Below are positions 47,101 to 59,100 of a stretch of DNA of 64,000 bases, in pieces. Every line of letters starts with the position of its first letter. The stretch's first letter is position 1. Origin of the DNA: Pogostemon cablin (Eukaryota; Streptophyta; Magnoliopsida; Lamiales; Lamiaceae); assembly GCA_023678885.1 (NCBI GenBank), contig JAHCLQ010000884.1, forward strand, positions 1-64,000, written 5' to 3'. A program made the position numbers and the translations under genes. The notes below the pieces were generated by a model. It was not told the origin of the DNA and did no database searches. It saw only the letters and a program-made list of their open reading frames with translations.

Positions 47101-49590
47101 TATTTACTAAATTACGATCAATATTTTTTTCGTTTTGATGCATATTAACTTCATTTTGAAGGATATTTACTTTATTAAGATCAACATTTCTTTCGTTTCA
47201 ATGCATATTTACTTCATTTTGATGCATATTTACTTCATTACGATCAACATTTTCTTTAATTCAATGCATAATTCCGACATTTCCAAGCATATTTAATTTG
47301 TTTCGATATATATTTACTTTATTTTGATTAATATTTACTTCATTTCGATGCATATTTCCTTCATCACGATCAACATTTCCTTCATTATGATGCATATTTC
47401 CTTCATTTTGATGCATATTTACTTCATTACGATCACTATTTCATCGTTTTGATGCATATTTACTTCATTTTGATGCATTTTTAATTCATTACAATCAACA
47501 TTTTCTTCGTTTTGATGTATATTTCCTTCATTTCGATGCATATTTACTTCATTTTGATGCATATTTACTTCGTTTCCAGGCATATTTCTTTCATTTTGAT
47601 ACATATTTACTTATATACGTTCAACATTTCCTTCATTTTTATGCATATTTCCTTCATTTTGATGCATATTTACTTCATTACGATCAACATTTCCTTTATT
47701 TCGATGGATATTTACTTCATTTTAATGCATATTTACCTCATTACGATCAACATTTCCTTCATTTCAATTCATATTTCTTTTGTTTCGATGCATATTTACT
47801 TCATTTTGATGCATATTTACTTCATTACGATCAATATTTCCTTTTTTTCGATGCAAATTTCCATATTTTTATGCATATTTTCTTCATTTTGATGCATATT
47901 TCCTTCATTAAGATCAATATTTCCTTCGTTTTGATACATATTTACTTAATTTTAATGCATATTTCCATCATGTTGATGCATATTTACTTCATCACGATCA
48001 ATATTTCCTTCCTTTTGATACATATTTACTTAATTTTGATGCATATTTACTTCATTACGATCAACATTTTCTTGTTTCGATGTATATTTCCTTCATTTCG
48101 ATGCATATTTACTTAATTTAGATGCATATTTACTTCGTTTCGATGCATATTTCCTTCATTTTGATGCATATTTATTTCATTACAATCAAAATTTCCTTTG
48201 TTTTTATGCATATTTCCTTCATTTTAATGAATATTTACCTAATTACGATCAATATTTCCTTTGTTTCGATTCATATTTCTTTCGTTTCGATTCATATTTA
48301 CTTCATTTTGTTGCATGTTTACTTCGTTACGATCAACATTTCCTTCGTTTCGATGCATATTTACTTCATTTTTATGCATATTTCTTTCATTTTGATGCAT
48401 ATTTACTTCATTACGATCAACATTTCCTTTGTTTCGATGCATATTTCTTTCATTTCGACGCATATTTTCTTTGTTTCGATGTATATTTACTTCATTTTGA
48501 TGTATTTTTACTTCATTTCGCTGCATATTTCCTTTATTTTGATGCATATTTACTTCATCACGACCAACATTTCATTCGTTTTTATGCATATTTATTTTGT
48601 TTTGTTGCATATTTCTTTCGTTTCAATGCATCTTTACTTCATTTTGATGCATATTTACATTATTATGATCAACATTTCCTTTGATATGATGCATAATTCC
48701 ATCATTTCCATACATATTTCCTTTGTTTCGATGTATATTTACTTCATTTTGATGCATATTTACTTCATTTCGATGCATATTTCCTTCATTACGATCAACA
48801 TTTCCTTCGTTTTGATGTATATTTCCTTCATTTTGATGCATATTTACTTCATTACGATCAATATTTCCTTCGTTTTATCCATATTTACTTCATTTTGATA
48901 CATATTTACTTCATTACGATCAACTTTTTCTTCGTTTCGATGTATATTTCCTTCATTTCGATGCATATTTACTTCATTTAGATGCATATTTCCATCATTT
49001 TGGTGCATATTTACTTCATTACGATCAACATTTCCTTCGTTTTTATGCATGTTTCCTTCATTTTGATGCATATTTACTTCATTACGATCAACATTTCCTT
49101 CGTTTCGATGCATATTTACTTCATTTTAATACATATTTATCTCATTACGATCAACATTTCCTTCATTTCAAATCATATTTCTTTCGTTTCGATGCAAATT
49201 TACTTCATTTTGATGCATATTTACTTCATTACGATCAACAATTCCTTCGTTTCGATGCATATTTACTTCATTTTTATGCATATTTCCTTCATTTTGATGC
49301 ATATTTACTTCATTACGATCAACATTCCTTTGTTTCGATGCATATTTACTTCATTTCGATGCATATTACCTTTGTTTTGATGTATATTTACTTCATTTTG
49401 ATGTATTTTTACTTCATTTCGCTGCATATTTCCTTTATTTTGATGCATATTTACTTCATTACGACCAACATTTCATTCGTTTTTATGCATATTTATCTCG
49501 TTTTGAAGCATATTTCTTTCGTTTTTATTGATATTTACTTCATTTTGATGCGTATTTACTAAATTACGATCAACATTTCCTTCGTTTTGA
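44166..49590 (+). repeat. 5,425-bp super-repeat, copy 2
   Basis: Nearly identical to copy 1. The differences I saw are mostly single bases: TTTCTTTT for TTTCCTTT near 46,791, TATTTCAT for TACTTCAT near 48,174, GACCAAC for GACCTAC near 48,563, and a lost T near 48,875 that changes the later offset to 5,424. Identity continues a little past the unit and fades near 49,705. The duplication of more than 5 kb is therefore recent relative to divergence elsewhere in the array. Confidence 0.9.
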
Positions 49591-50227
49591 TGCATATTTA
49601 CTTCATTTTAATGAATATTTACTTTATTACGATCAACATTTCTTTCGTTTCAATGCATATTTACTTCATTTTGATGCATATTTACTTCATTACGATCAAC
49701 ATTTCCTTTGATTCGATGCATAATTCCTTCATTTCCTTGCATATTTTCTTCGTTTCGATGTATATTTATTTCATTTTGATGCATATTTACTTCATTTGGA
49801 TGCAAATTTACTTCATTACGATCAATATTTCCTTCGTTTTGATGCATATTTACTTCATTTTGATGCATATTTACTTCATTACGATCAACATTTTCTTCGT
49901 TTCGATGTATATTTCCTTCATTTCGATGCATATTTACTTCATTTAGATGCAAATTGACTTCGTTTCGATGCATATTTCCTTCATTATGATGCTTATTTAC
50001 TTCATTAAGATCAACATTTCCTTCGTTTTTATGCATGTTTCCTTCATTTTGATGCATATTTACTTCATTACGATCAACATTTCCTTTGTTTCGATGCATA
50101 TTTACTTCATTTTAATGCATATTTACCTCATTACGATCAACATTTCCTTCGTTTCAATTCATATTTCTTTAGTTTCGATGCATGTTTACTTAATTTTTAT
50201 GCATATTTTCTTCATTTTGATGCATAT
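49591..50227 (+). repeat. Transition segment between the 5,425-bp and 2,014-bp families
   Basis: Up to about 49,705 the sequence follows the start of the 5,425-bp unit. It then diverges through monomers with ATTTGGATGCAAATTT (near 49,795) and ATGCAAATTGAC (near 49,945) and enters the order used after 50.2 kb. It is all 21-bp monomers, with no unique sequence at the junction. Confidence 0.7.
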
Positions 50228-52241
50228 TTACTTCATTACGATCAACATTTCCTTTGATTCAATGCATAATTCCATCATTTCCATGATATTTCCTTCGTTT
50301 CGAAGTATATTTACTTTATTTTGATGCATATTTAATTCATTTCGATGCATATTTCCTTCATTACGATCAACATTTCTTTCATTATGATGTATATTTCCTT
50401 CATTTTGATGCATATTTACTTCATTACGATCAATATTTCATTCGTTTTGACGCATATTTACTTCATTTTAAGGCATATTTACTTCATTACGATCAACATT
50501 TTCTCCGTTTCGATGTATATTTCCTTCATTTCGATGCATATTTACTTCATTTAAATGCATATTTACATCGTTTAGATGCATATTTCCTTCATTTTGATAC
50601 ATATTTACTTCATTACGATCAACATTTCCTTCGTTTTTATGCATATTTCCTTCATTTTGATGCATATTTACTTCCTTACGATCAACATTTTCTTTGTTTC
50701 GATGCATATTTACTTCATTATAATGCATATTTACCTCATTACGATCAACATTTCCTTCATTTCAATTCATATTTCTTTCGTTTAGATGCATATTTACTTC
50801 ATTTTGATGTATATTTACTTCATTACGATCAACATTTCCTTTGTTTCGATGCATATTTACTTCATTTTTATGCATATTTTCTTCATTTTGAGGCATATTT
50901 CCTTCATTAAGATCAATATTTCCTTCGTTTTGATGCTTATTTCCTTCATTTTGATGCATATTTACTTCAACACGATCAATATTTCCTTCGTTTTGATGCA
51001 TATTTACTTAATTTTGATGCATATTTCCTTCATTACGATCAACATTTCCTTTGTTTTGATGCATATTTACTTCATTTTGATGCATATTTACTTCATTACG
51101 ATCAATATTTAATTCGTTTTGATGCATATTTACTTAATTTTGATGCACATTTCCTTCATTACGATCAACATTTCCTTCATTATGTTGTATATTTCCTTCA
51201 TTTTGATGCATATTTACTTCATTACGATTAATATCTCATTCGTTTTGATTCATATTTACTTCATTTTGATGCATATTTACTTCATTACGATCAACATTTT
51301 CTTCATTTCGATGTATATTTTCTTCATTTCGATGATTATTTACTTCATTTAGATGCATATTTACTTCGTTTAGATGCATATTTCCTTCATTTTGATACAT
51401 ATTTACTTCATTACGATCAACATTACCTTCGTTTTTATGCATATTTCCTTCAATTTGATGCATATTTATTTCATTACGATCAACATTTCCTTTGTTTCGA
51501 TGCATATTTACTTCATTTTAATGTATATTTACCTCATTACGATCAACATTTCCTTCATTTCAATTCATATTTCTTTCGTTTTGATGCATATTTACTTCAT
51601 TTTGATGTACATTTACTTCATTACGATCAAAATTTCCTCTGTTTCGATGCATATTTACTTCATTTTTATGCATATTTTCTTCATTTTGATGCATATTTTC
51701 TTCATTAAGATCAACATTTCCTTCGTTTTGATGCTTATTTCCCTCATTTTGATGCATATTTACTTCATCACGATCAATATTTCCTTCGTTTTGATGAATA
51801 TTTACTTAATTTTGACGCATATTTACTTCATTACGATCAATATTTTCTTCGTTTCGATGTTTATTTCCTTCATTTCGATGCATATTTACTTAATTTAGAT
51901 GCATATTTACTTCGTTTCGATGCATATTTCCTTCATTATGATGCTTATTTACTTCATTAAGATCAACATTTCCTTCGTTTTTATGCATGTTTCCTTCATT
52001 TTGATGCATATTTACTTCATTACGATCAACATTTCCTTTGTTTCGATGCATATTTACTTCATTTTAATGCATATTTACCTCATTACGATCAACATTTCCT
52101 TCGTTTCAATTCATATTTCTTTCGTTTCGATGCATGTTTACTTAATTTTGATGCATATTTACTTCGTTACGATGAACATTCCTTCGTTTCGATGCATATT
52201 TCCTTTATTTTTATGCATATTTTCTTCATTTTGATGCATAT
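50228..52241 (+). repeat. 2,014-bp HOR, full copy
   Basis: The unit starts at the marker region near 50,228 and recurs at 52,242 (offset 2,014). It contains two similar halves, because 50,576 and 51,374 both align with 52,590. The lag between the halves is 798 bp, or 38 monomers. Private variants include TTTTAAGGCATATTT near 50,470, TTCTCCGTTTCG near 50,502 and GATGCACATTTCC near 51,144. Confidence 0.86.
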
Positions 52242-53457
52242 TTACTTCATTACGATCAACATTTCCTTTGATTCAATGCATAATTCCGTCATTTCCATGA
52301 TATTTCCTTCGTTTCGAAGTATATTTACTTTATTTTGATGCATATTTAATTCATTTCGATGCATATTTCCTTCATTACGATAAACATTTCTTTCATTATG
52401 ATGTATATTTCCTTCATTTTGATGCATATTTACTTCATTACGATCAATATTTCATTCGTTTTGACGCATATTTACTTCATTTTAAGGCATATTTACTTCA
52501 TTACGATCAACATTTTCTCCGTTTCGATGTATATTTCCTTCATTTCGATGCATATTTACTTGATTTAGATGCATATTTACATCGTTTAGATGCATATTTC
52601 CTTCATTTTGATACATATTTACTTCATTACGATCAACATTACCTTCGTTTTTATGCATATTTCCTTCAATTTGATGCATATTTATTTCATTACGATCAAC
52701 ATTTCCTTTGTTTCGATGCATATTTACTTCATTTTAATGTATATTTACCTCATTACGATCAACATTTCCTTCATTTCAATTCATATTTCTTTCGTTTTGA
52801 TGCATATTTACTTCATTTTGATGTACATTTACTTCATTACGATCAAAATTTCCTCTGTTTCGATGCATATTTACTTCATTTTTATGCATATTTTCTTCAT
52901 TTTGATGCATATTTTCTTCATTAAGATCAACATTTCCTTCGTTTTGATGCTTATTTCCCTCATTTTGATGCATATTTACTTCATCACGATCAATATTTCC
53001 TTCGTTTTGATGAATATTTACTTAATTTTGACGCATATTTACTTCATTACGATCAATATTTTCTTCGTTTCGATGTTTATTTCCTTCATTTCGATGCATA
53101 TTTACTTAATTTAGATGCATATTTACTTCGTTTCGATGCATATTTCCTTCATTATGATGCTTATTTACTTCATTAAGATCAACATTTCCTTCGTTTTTAT
53201 GCATGTTTCCTTCATTTTGATGCATATTTACTTCATTACGATCAACATTTCCTTTGTTTCGATGCATATTTACTTCATTTTAATGCATATTTACCTCATT
53301 ACGATCAACATTTCCTTCGTTTCAATTCATATTTCTTTCGTTTCGATGCATGTTTACTTAATTTTGATGCATATTTACTTCGTTACGATGAACATTCCTT
53401 CGTTTCGATGCATATTTCCTTTATTTTTATGCATATTTTCTTCATTTTGATGCATAT
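52242..53457 (+). repeat. 1,216-bp shortened HOR copy
   Basis: This unit equals the 2,014-bp unit minus 798 bp, exactly 38 monomers. It follows the full copy at offset 2,014 to about 52,600, then at offset 1,216 (51,374 with 52,590, and 51,899 with 53,115). The junction falls inside near-identical monomers, as expected for unequal exchange between the two similar halves. Confidence 0.88.
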
Positions 53458-55135
53458 TTACTTCATTACGATCAACATTTCCTTTGATTCAATGCATAAT
53501 TCCGTCATTTCCATGATATTTCCTTCGTTTCGAAGTATATTTACTTTATTTTGATGCATATTTAATTCATTTCGATGCATATTTCCTTCATTACGATAAA
53601 CATTTCTTTCATTATGATGTATATTTCCTTCATTTTGATGCATATTTACTTCATTACGATCAATATTTCATTCGTTTTGACGCATATTTACTTCATTTTA
53701 AGGCATATTTACTTCATTACGATCAACATTTTCTCCGTTTCGATGTATATTTCCTTCATTTCGATGCATATTTACTTGATTTAGATGCATATTTACATCG
53801 TTTAGATGCATATTTCCTTCATTTTGATACATATTTACTTCATTACGATCAACATTTCCTTCGTTTTTATGCATATTTCCTTCATTTTGATGCATATTTA
53901 CTTCCTTACGATCAACATTTTCTTTGTTTCGATGCATATTTACTTCATTATAATGCATATTTACCTCATTACGATCAACATTTCCTTCATTTCAATTCAT
54001 ATTTCTTTCGTTTAGATGCATATTTACTTCATTTTGATGTATATTTACTTCATTACGATCAACATTTCCTTTGTTTCGATGCATATTTACTTCATTTTTA
54101 TGCATATTTTCTTCATTTTGAGGCATATTTCCTTCATTAAGATCAATATTTCCTTCGTTTTGATGCTTATTTCCTTCATTTTGATGCATATTTACTTCAA
54201 CACGATCAATATTTCCTTCGTTTTGATGCATATTTACTTAATTTTGATGCATATTTCCTTCATTACGATCAACATTTACTTTGTTTTGATGCATATTTAC
54301 TTCATTTTGATGCATATTTACTTCATTACGATCAATATTTAATTCGTTTTGATGCATATTTACTTAATTTTGATGCACATTTCCTTCATTACGATCAACA
54401 TTTCCTTCATTATGTTGTATATTTCCTTCATTTTGATGCATATTTACTTCATTACGATCAATATCTCATTCGTTTTGATTCATATTTACTTCATTTTGAT
54501 GCATATTTACTTCATTACGATCAACATTTTCTTCATTTCGATGTATATTTTCTTCATTTCGATGATTATTTACTTCATTTAGATGCATATTTACTTCGTT
54601 TAGATGCATATTTCCTTCATTTTGATACATATTTACTTCATTACGATCAACATTACCTTCGTTTTTATGCATATTTCCTTCAATTTGATGCATATTTATT
54701 TCATTACGATCAACATTTCCTTTGTTTCGATGCATATTTACTTCATTTTAATGTATATTTACCTCATTACGATCAACATTTCCTTCATTTCAATTGATAT
54801 TTCTTTCGTTTTGATGCATATTTACTTCATTTTGATGTACATTTACTTCATTACGATCAAAATTTCCTTTGTTTCGATGCATATTTACTTTATTTTTATG
54901 CATATTTTCTCCATTTTGATGCATATTTTCTTCATTAAGATCAACATTTCCTTCGTTTTGATGCTTATTTCCTTCATTTTGATGCATATTTACTTCATCA
55001 CGATCAATATTTCCTTCGTTTTGATGAATATTTACTTAATTTTGATGCATATTTACTTCATTACGATCAATATTTTCTTCGTTTCGATGTTTATTTCCTT
55101 CATTTCGATGCATATTTACTTAATTTAGATGCATA
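53458..55135 (+). repeat. 2,014-bp HOR, partial copy (~1,680 bp)
   Basis: Aligns with the first full copy at 3,230 bp (50,576 with 53,806, and 51,374 with 54,604), including the 798-bp segment missing from the middle copy. It breaks off near 55,135, where ATTTACTTCGTTTTG leads into a different family. A few substitutions separate it from the first copy, such as CAACATTTACTTTG for CAACATTTCCTTTG near 54,285 and CAATTGATATTT for CAATTCATATTT near 54,792. Confidence 0.86.
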
Positions 55136-58100
55136 TTTACTTCGTTTTGATGCATATTTCTTTCATTTCGATTATATTTACTTCATTTTGATGCGTATTT
55201 AATAAATTATGATAAACAATTCCTTCGTTTCGATGCATATTTACTTCATTTTGATGGATATTTACTTTATTACGATCAATATTTCTTTTGTTTCAATGCA
55301 TAATTACTTAATTTTGATGCATATTTACTTTATTACGATCAACATTTCCTTTGATTCGATGCATAATTCCGTCATTTCCATGCATATTTCCTTCGTTTCG
55401 ATGTATATTTACTTCATTTTGATGCATATTTACTTCATTTCGATGCATATTTCCTTCATTACGATCAACATTTCCTTCATTTTGATGCATATTTCCTTTA
55501 TTTTGTTGCATATTTACTTCATTACGATCAACATTTTTACTTCATTACAATCAATATTTCCTTTGTTTTGATGCATATTTCCTTCATTTCAACGCATATT
55601 TCCTCTGTTTCGATGTATATTTACTTCATTTTGATGTATTTTTACTTCAATCTGATGCATATTTCCTTTATTTTGATGCATATTTATTTGATTACGACCA
55701 ACATTTCATTCGTTTTTATGCATATTTATTTCATTTTTATGCATATTTCTTTCGTTTCGATTGATATTTACTTCATTTTGATGCGTATTTACTAAATTAC
55801 GATTAATATTTCCTTCGTTTAGATGGATATTTACTTCATTTTGATGGATATTTAATTTATTATGATCAACATTTCTTTCGTTTCAATGCATAATTCCGTC
55901 ATTTCCATGCATATTTCCTTCGTTTTGATGTATATTTACTTCATTTCGATGCATATTTACTTCATTTTGATGCATATTTCCTTCATTACGATCAACATTT
56001 TTTTTCATTTTGATGCATTTTGCTTCATTACGATCAATATTTCATTCGTTTTGATGCGTATTTACTTCATTTTGATGCATATTTACTTCATTACGATCAA
56101 CATTTTCTTCGTTTCGATATATATTTCCTTTATTTCGATGCATATTTACTTCATTTAGATGCATATTTACTTTGTTTCGATGCATATTTCCTTCATTTTG
56201 ATACATATTTACTTCATTACGATAAACATTTCCTTCGTTTTGATGCATATTTCCTGCATTTTGATGCATATTTACTTCATTTTTATACATATTTACATCA
56301 ATACGATCAACATTTTCTTTGTTTCGATGTATATTTCCTTCATTTCGATGCAATATTTACTTCATTTAGATGCATATTTACTTCGTTTCGATGCATATTT
56401 CCTTCATTTTGATGCATATTTACTTCATAAAGATCAATATTTCCTTTGTTTTTGTGCATATTTCCTTCATTTTACTACATATTTACCTCATTACGATCCA
56501 CATTTCCTTCGTTCCAATTCATATTTCTTCCGTTTCGATGCATATTTACTTTATTTTGTTGCATATTTACTTCGTTACGACCAACATTTCATTCGTTTTT
56601 ATGCATATTTATTTCATTTTGATGCATATTTCTTTCATTTCGATTGATATTTACTTCATTTTGATGCGTATTTACTAAATTACGATCAATATTTCCTTAG
56701 TTTCGATCCATATTTACTTCATTTTGATGAATATTTAATTTATTACGATAAACATTTCCTTCGTTTCAATGCATATTTACTTCATTACGATCAACATTTC
56801 CTTTGATTCAATGCATAATTCCGTCCTTTCCATGCATATTTCCTTTGTTTCGATGTATATTTACTTCATTTTGATGCATATTTACTTCAATTCGATGCAT
56901 ATTTCCTTCATTACAATCAACATTTCCTTCATTATGATGCATATTTCCTTCATTTGATGCATATTTACTTCATTACGATCAATATTATCTTCGTTTTGAT
57001 GCATATTTACTTCATTTTGATGCATATTTACTTTATTACGATCATCATTTTCTTCGTTTCGATGTATATTTCCATTATTTCGATGCATATTTACTTCATT
57101 TAGATGCATATTTACTTCGTTTCGATGCATATTTCCTTAATTTTGATACATATTTACTTCATTACGATAAACATTTCCTTCATTTTGATGTATATTTCCT
57201 TCATTTTGATGCATATTTACTTCATTTTAATGCATATTTACTTCATTACGATCAACATTTTCTTCATTTTGATGTATATTTTCTTCATTTCGTTGCATAT
57301 TTACTTCATTTAGATGCATATTTACTTTGTTTCGATGCATATTTCCTTCATTTTGATGCATATTTACTTCATTACGATCAATATTTTCTTAGTTTTTATG
57401 CATATTTCCTTCATTTTAGTACATATTTACCTCATTACGATCAATATTTCCTTCGTTTTAATTCATATTTCTTCCATTTCGATGCATATTTACTTCATTT
57501 TGATGCATATTTACTTTGTTACGATGAATATTTCCTTCGTTTCGATGCATATTTTCTTCATTTTTATGCATATTTACTTCATTACGATCAACATTTTTAC
57601 TTCGTTACGATCAACATATCCTTTGTTTCGATGCATATTTCCTTCATTTCGACGCATATTTCGTCTGTTTCGATGTATATTTACTTCATTTTGATGTATT
57701 TTTACTTCATTACGATGCATATTTCCTTTATTTTGATGCATATTTACTTCATTACGACCAACATTTCATTCGTTTTTATGCATATTTATTTCATTTTGAT
57801 GCATATTTCTTTCGTTTCGATTGATATTTACTTCATTTTGATGCGTATTTACTAAATTACGATCAATATTTCCTTCGTTTCGATGCATATTTACTTCATT
57901 TTGATGGATAATTTAATTTATTACGATCAACATTTCTTTCGTTTCAATGCATATTTACTTCGTTTTGATGCATATTTACTTCATTACGATCAACATTTAC
58001 TTTGATTCAATGCATAATTCCGTCATTTCCATGCGTATTTCCTTCATTTTGATGTATATTTACTTCATTTTGATGTATATTTACTTCATTTCGATGCATA

Positions 58101-59100
58101 TTTCCTTCATTACGATCAACATTTCCTTCATTATGATGCATATTTTTCTTTATTTTGATGCATATTTACTTCATTACGATCAATATTTCCTTCGTTTTGA
58201 TGCATATTTACTTCATTTTGATGCATATTTACTTCATTATGATCAACATTTTCTTCGTTGAATGTATATTTCCTTTATTTCGATGCATATTTACTTCATT
58301 TGGATGCATATTTACTTCGTTTAGATGCATATATCCTTAATTTTGATACATATTTACTTCATTACGATAAACATTTCCTTAATTTTGATACATATTTACT
58401 TCGCATATTTCCTTCATTTTGATGCATATTTACTTCATTACGATCAACATTTTCTTCGTTTCGATGCATATTTCCTTAATTTTGATACATATTTACTTCG
58501 CATGTTTCCTTCATTTTGATGCATATTTATTTTATTTTGATGCATATTTACTTCATTACGATCAACATTTTCTTCGTTTCGATGTATATTTCCTTCATTT
58601 CGATGCATATTTACTTTATTTAAATGCATATTTACTTCGTTTCGATGCATATTTCCTTCATTTTGATGCATATTTACTTCATTACGATCAACATTTCCTT
58701 TGTTTTTATGCATATTTCCTTCATTTTAATGAATATTTACCTCATTACGATCAATAATTCCTTCGTTTCAATTCATATTTCTTACGTTTCCATTCATATT
58801 TACTTCATTTTGATGCATGTTTACTTCTTTACGATCAACATTTCCTGCGTTTCGATGCATATTTACTTCATTTTTATGCATATTTCCTTCATTTTGAAGC
58901 ATATTTACTTCATTACGATCAACATTTCCTTTGTTTCGATGCATATTTCCTTCATTTCGACGCATATTTCCTTTGTTTCGATGTATATTTACTTAATTTT
59001 GATGTATATTTACTTTATTTCGCTGCATATTTCCTTTATTTTGATGCATATTTACTTCATTACGACCATCAATTCATTCGTTTTTACGCATATTCATTTC
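55136..59100 (+). repeat. ~4.0-4.2-kb HOR, copy A
   Basis: Recurs downstream at offsets that step by whole monomers or single bases: 3,957 (55,209 with 59,166), 4,188 (55,568 with 59,756), 4,187 (56,159 with 60,346) and 4,209 (57,947 with 62,156). The segment 58,520-59,100 resembles monomer order in the 4,111-bp family and is missing from the end of copy B. Variants typical of this family include TTGAATGTATATTT near 58,258 and shortened ACTTCGCATATTT or ACTTCGCATGTTT monomers near 58,402 and 58,499. Confidence 0.83.
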
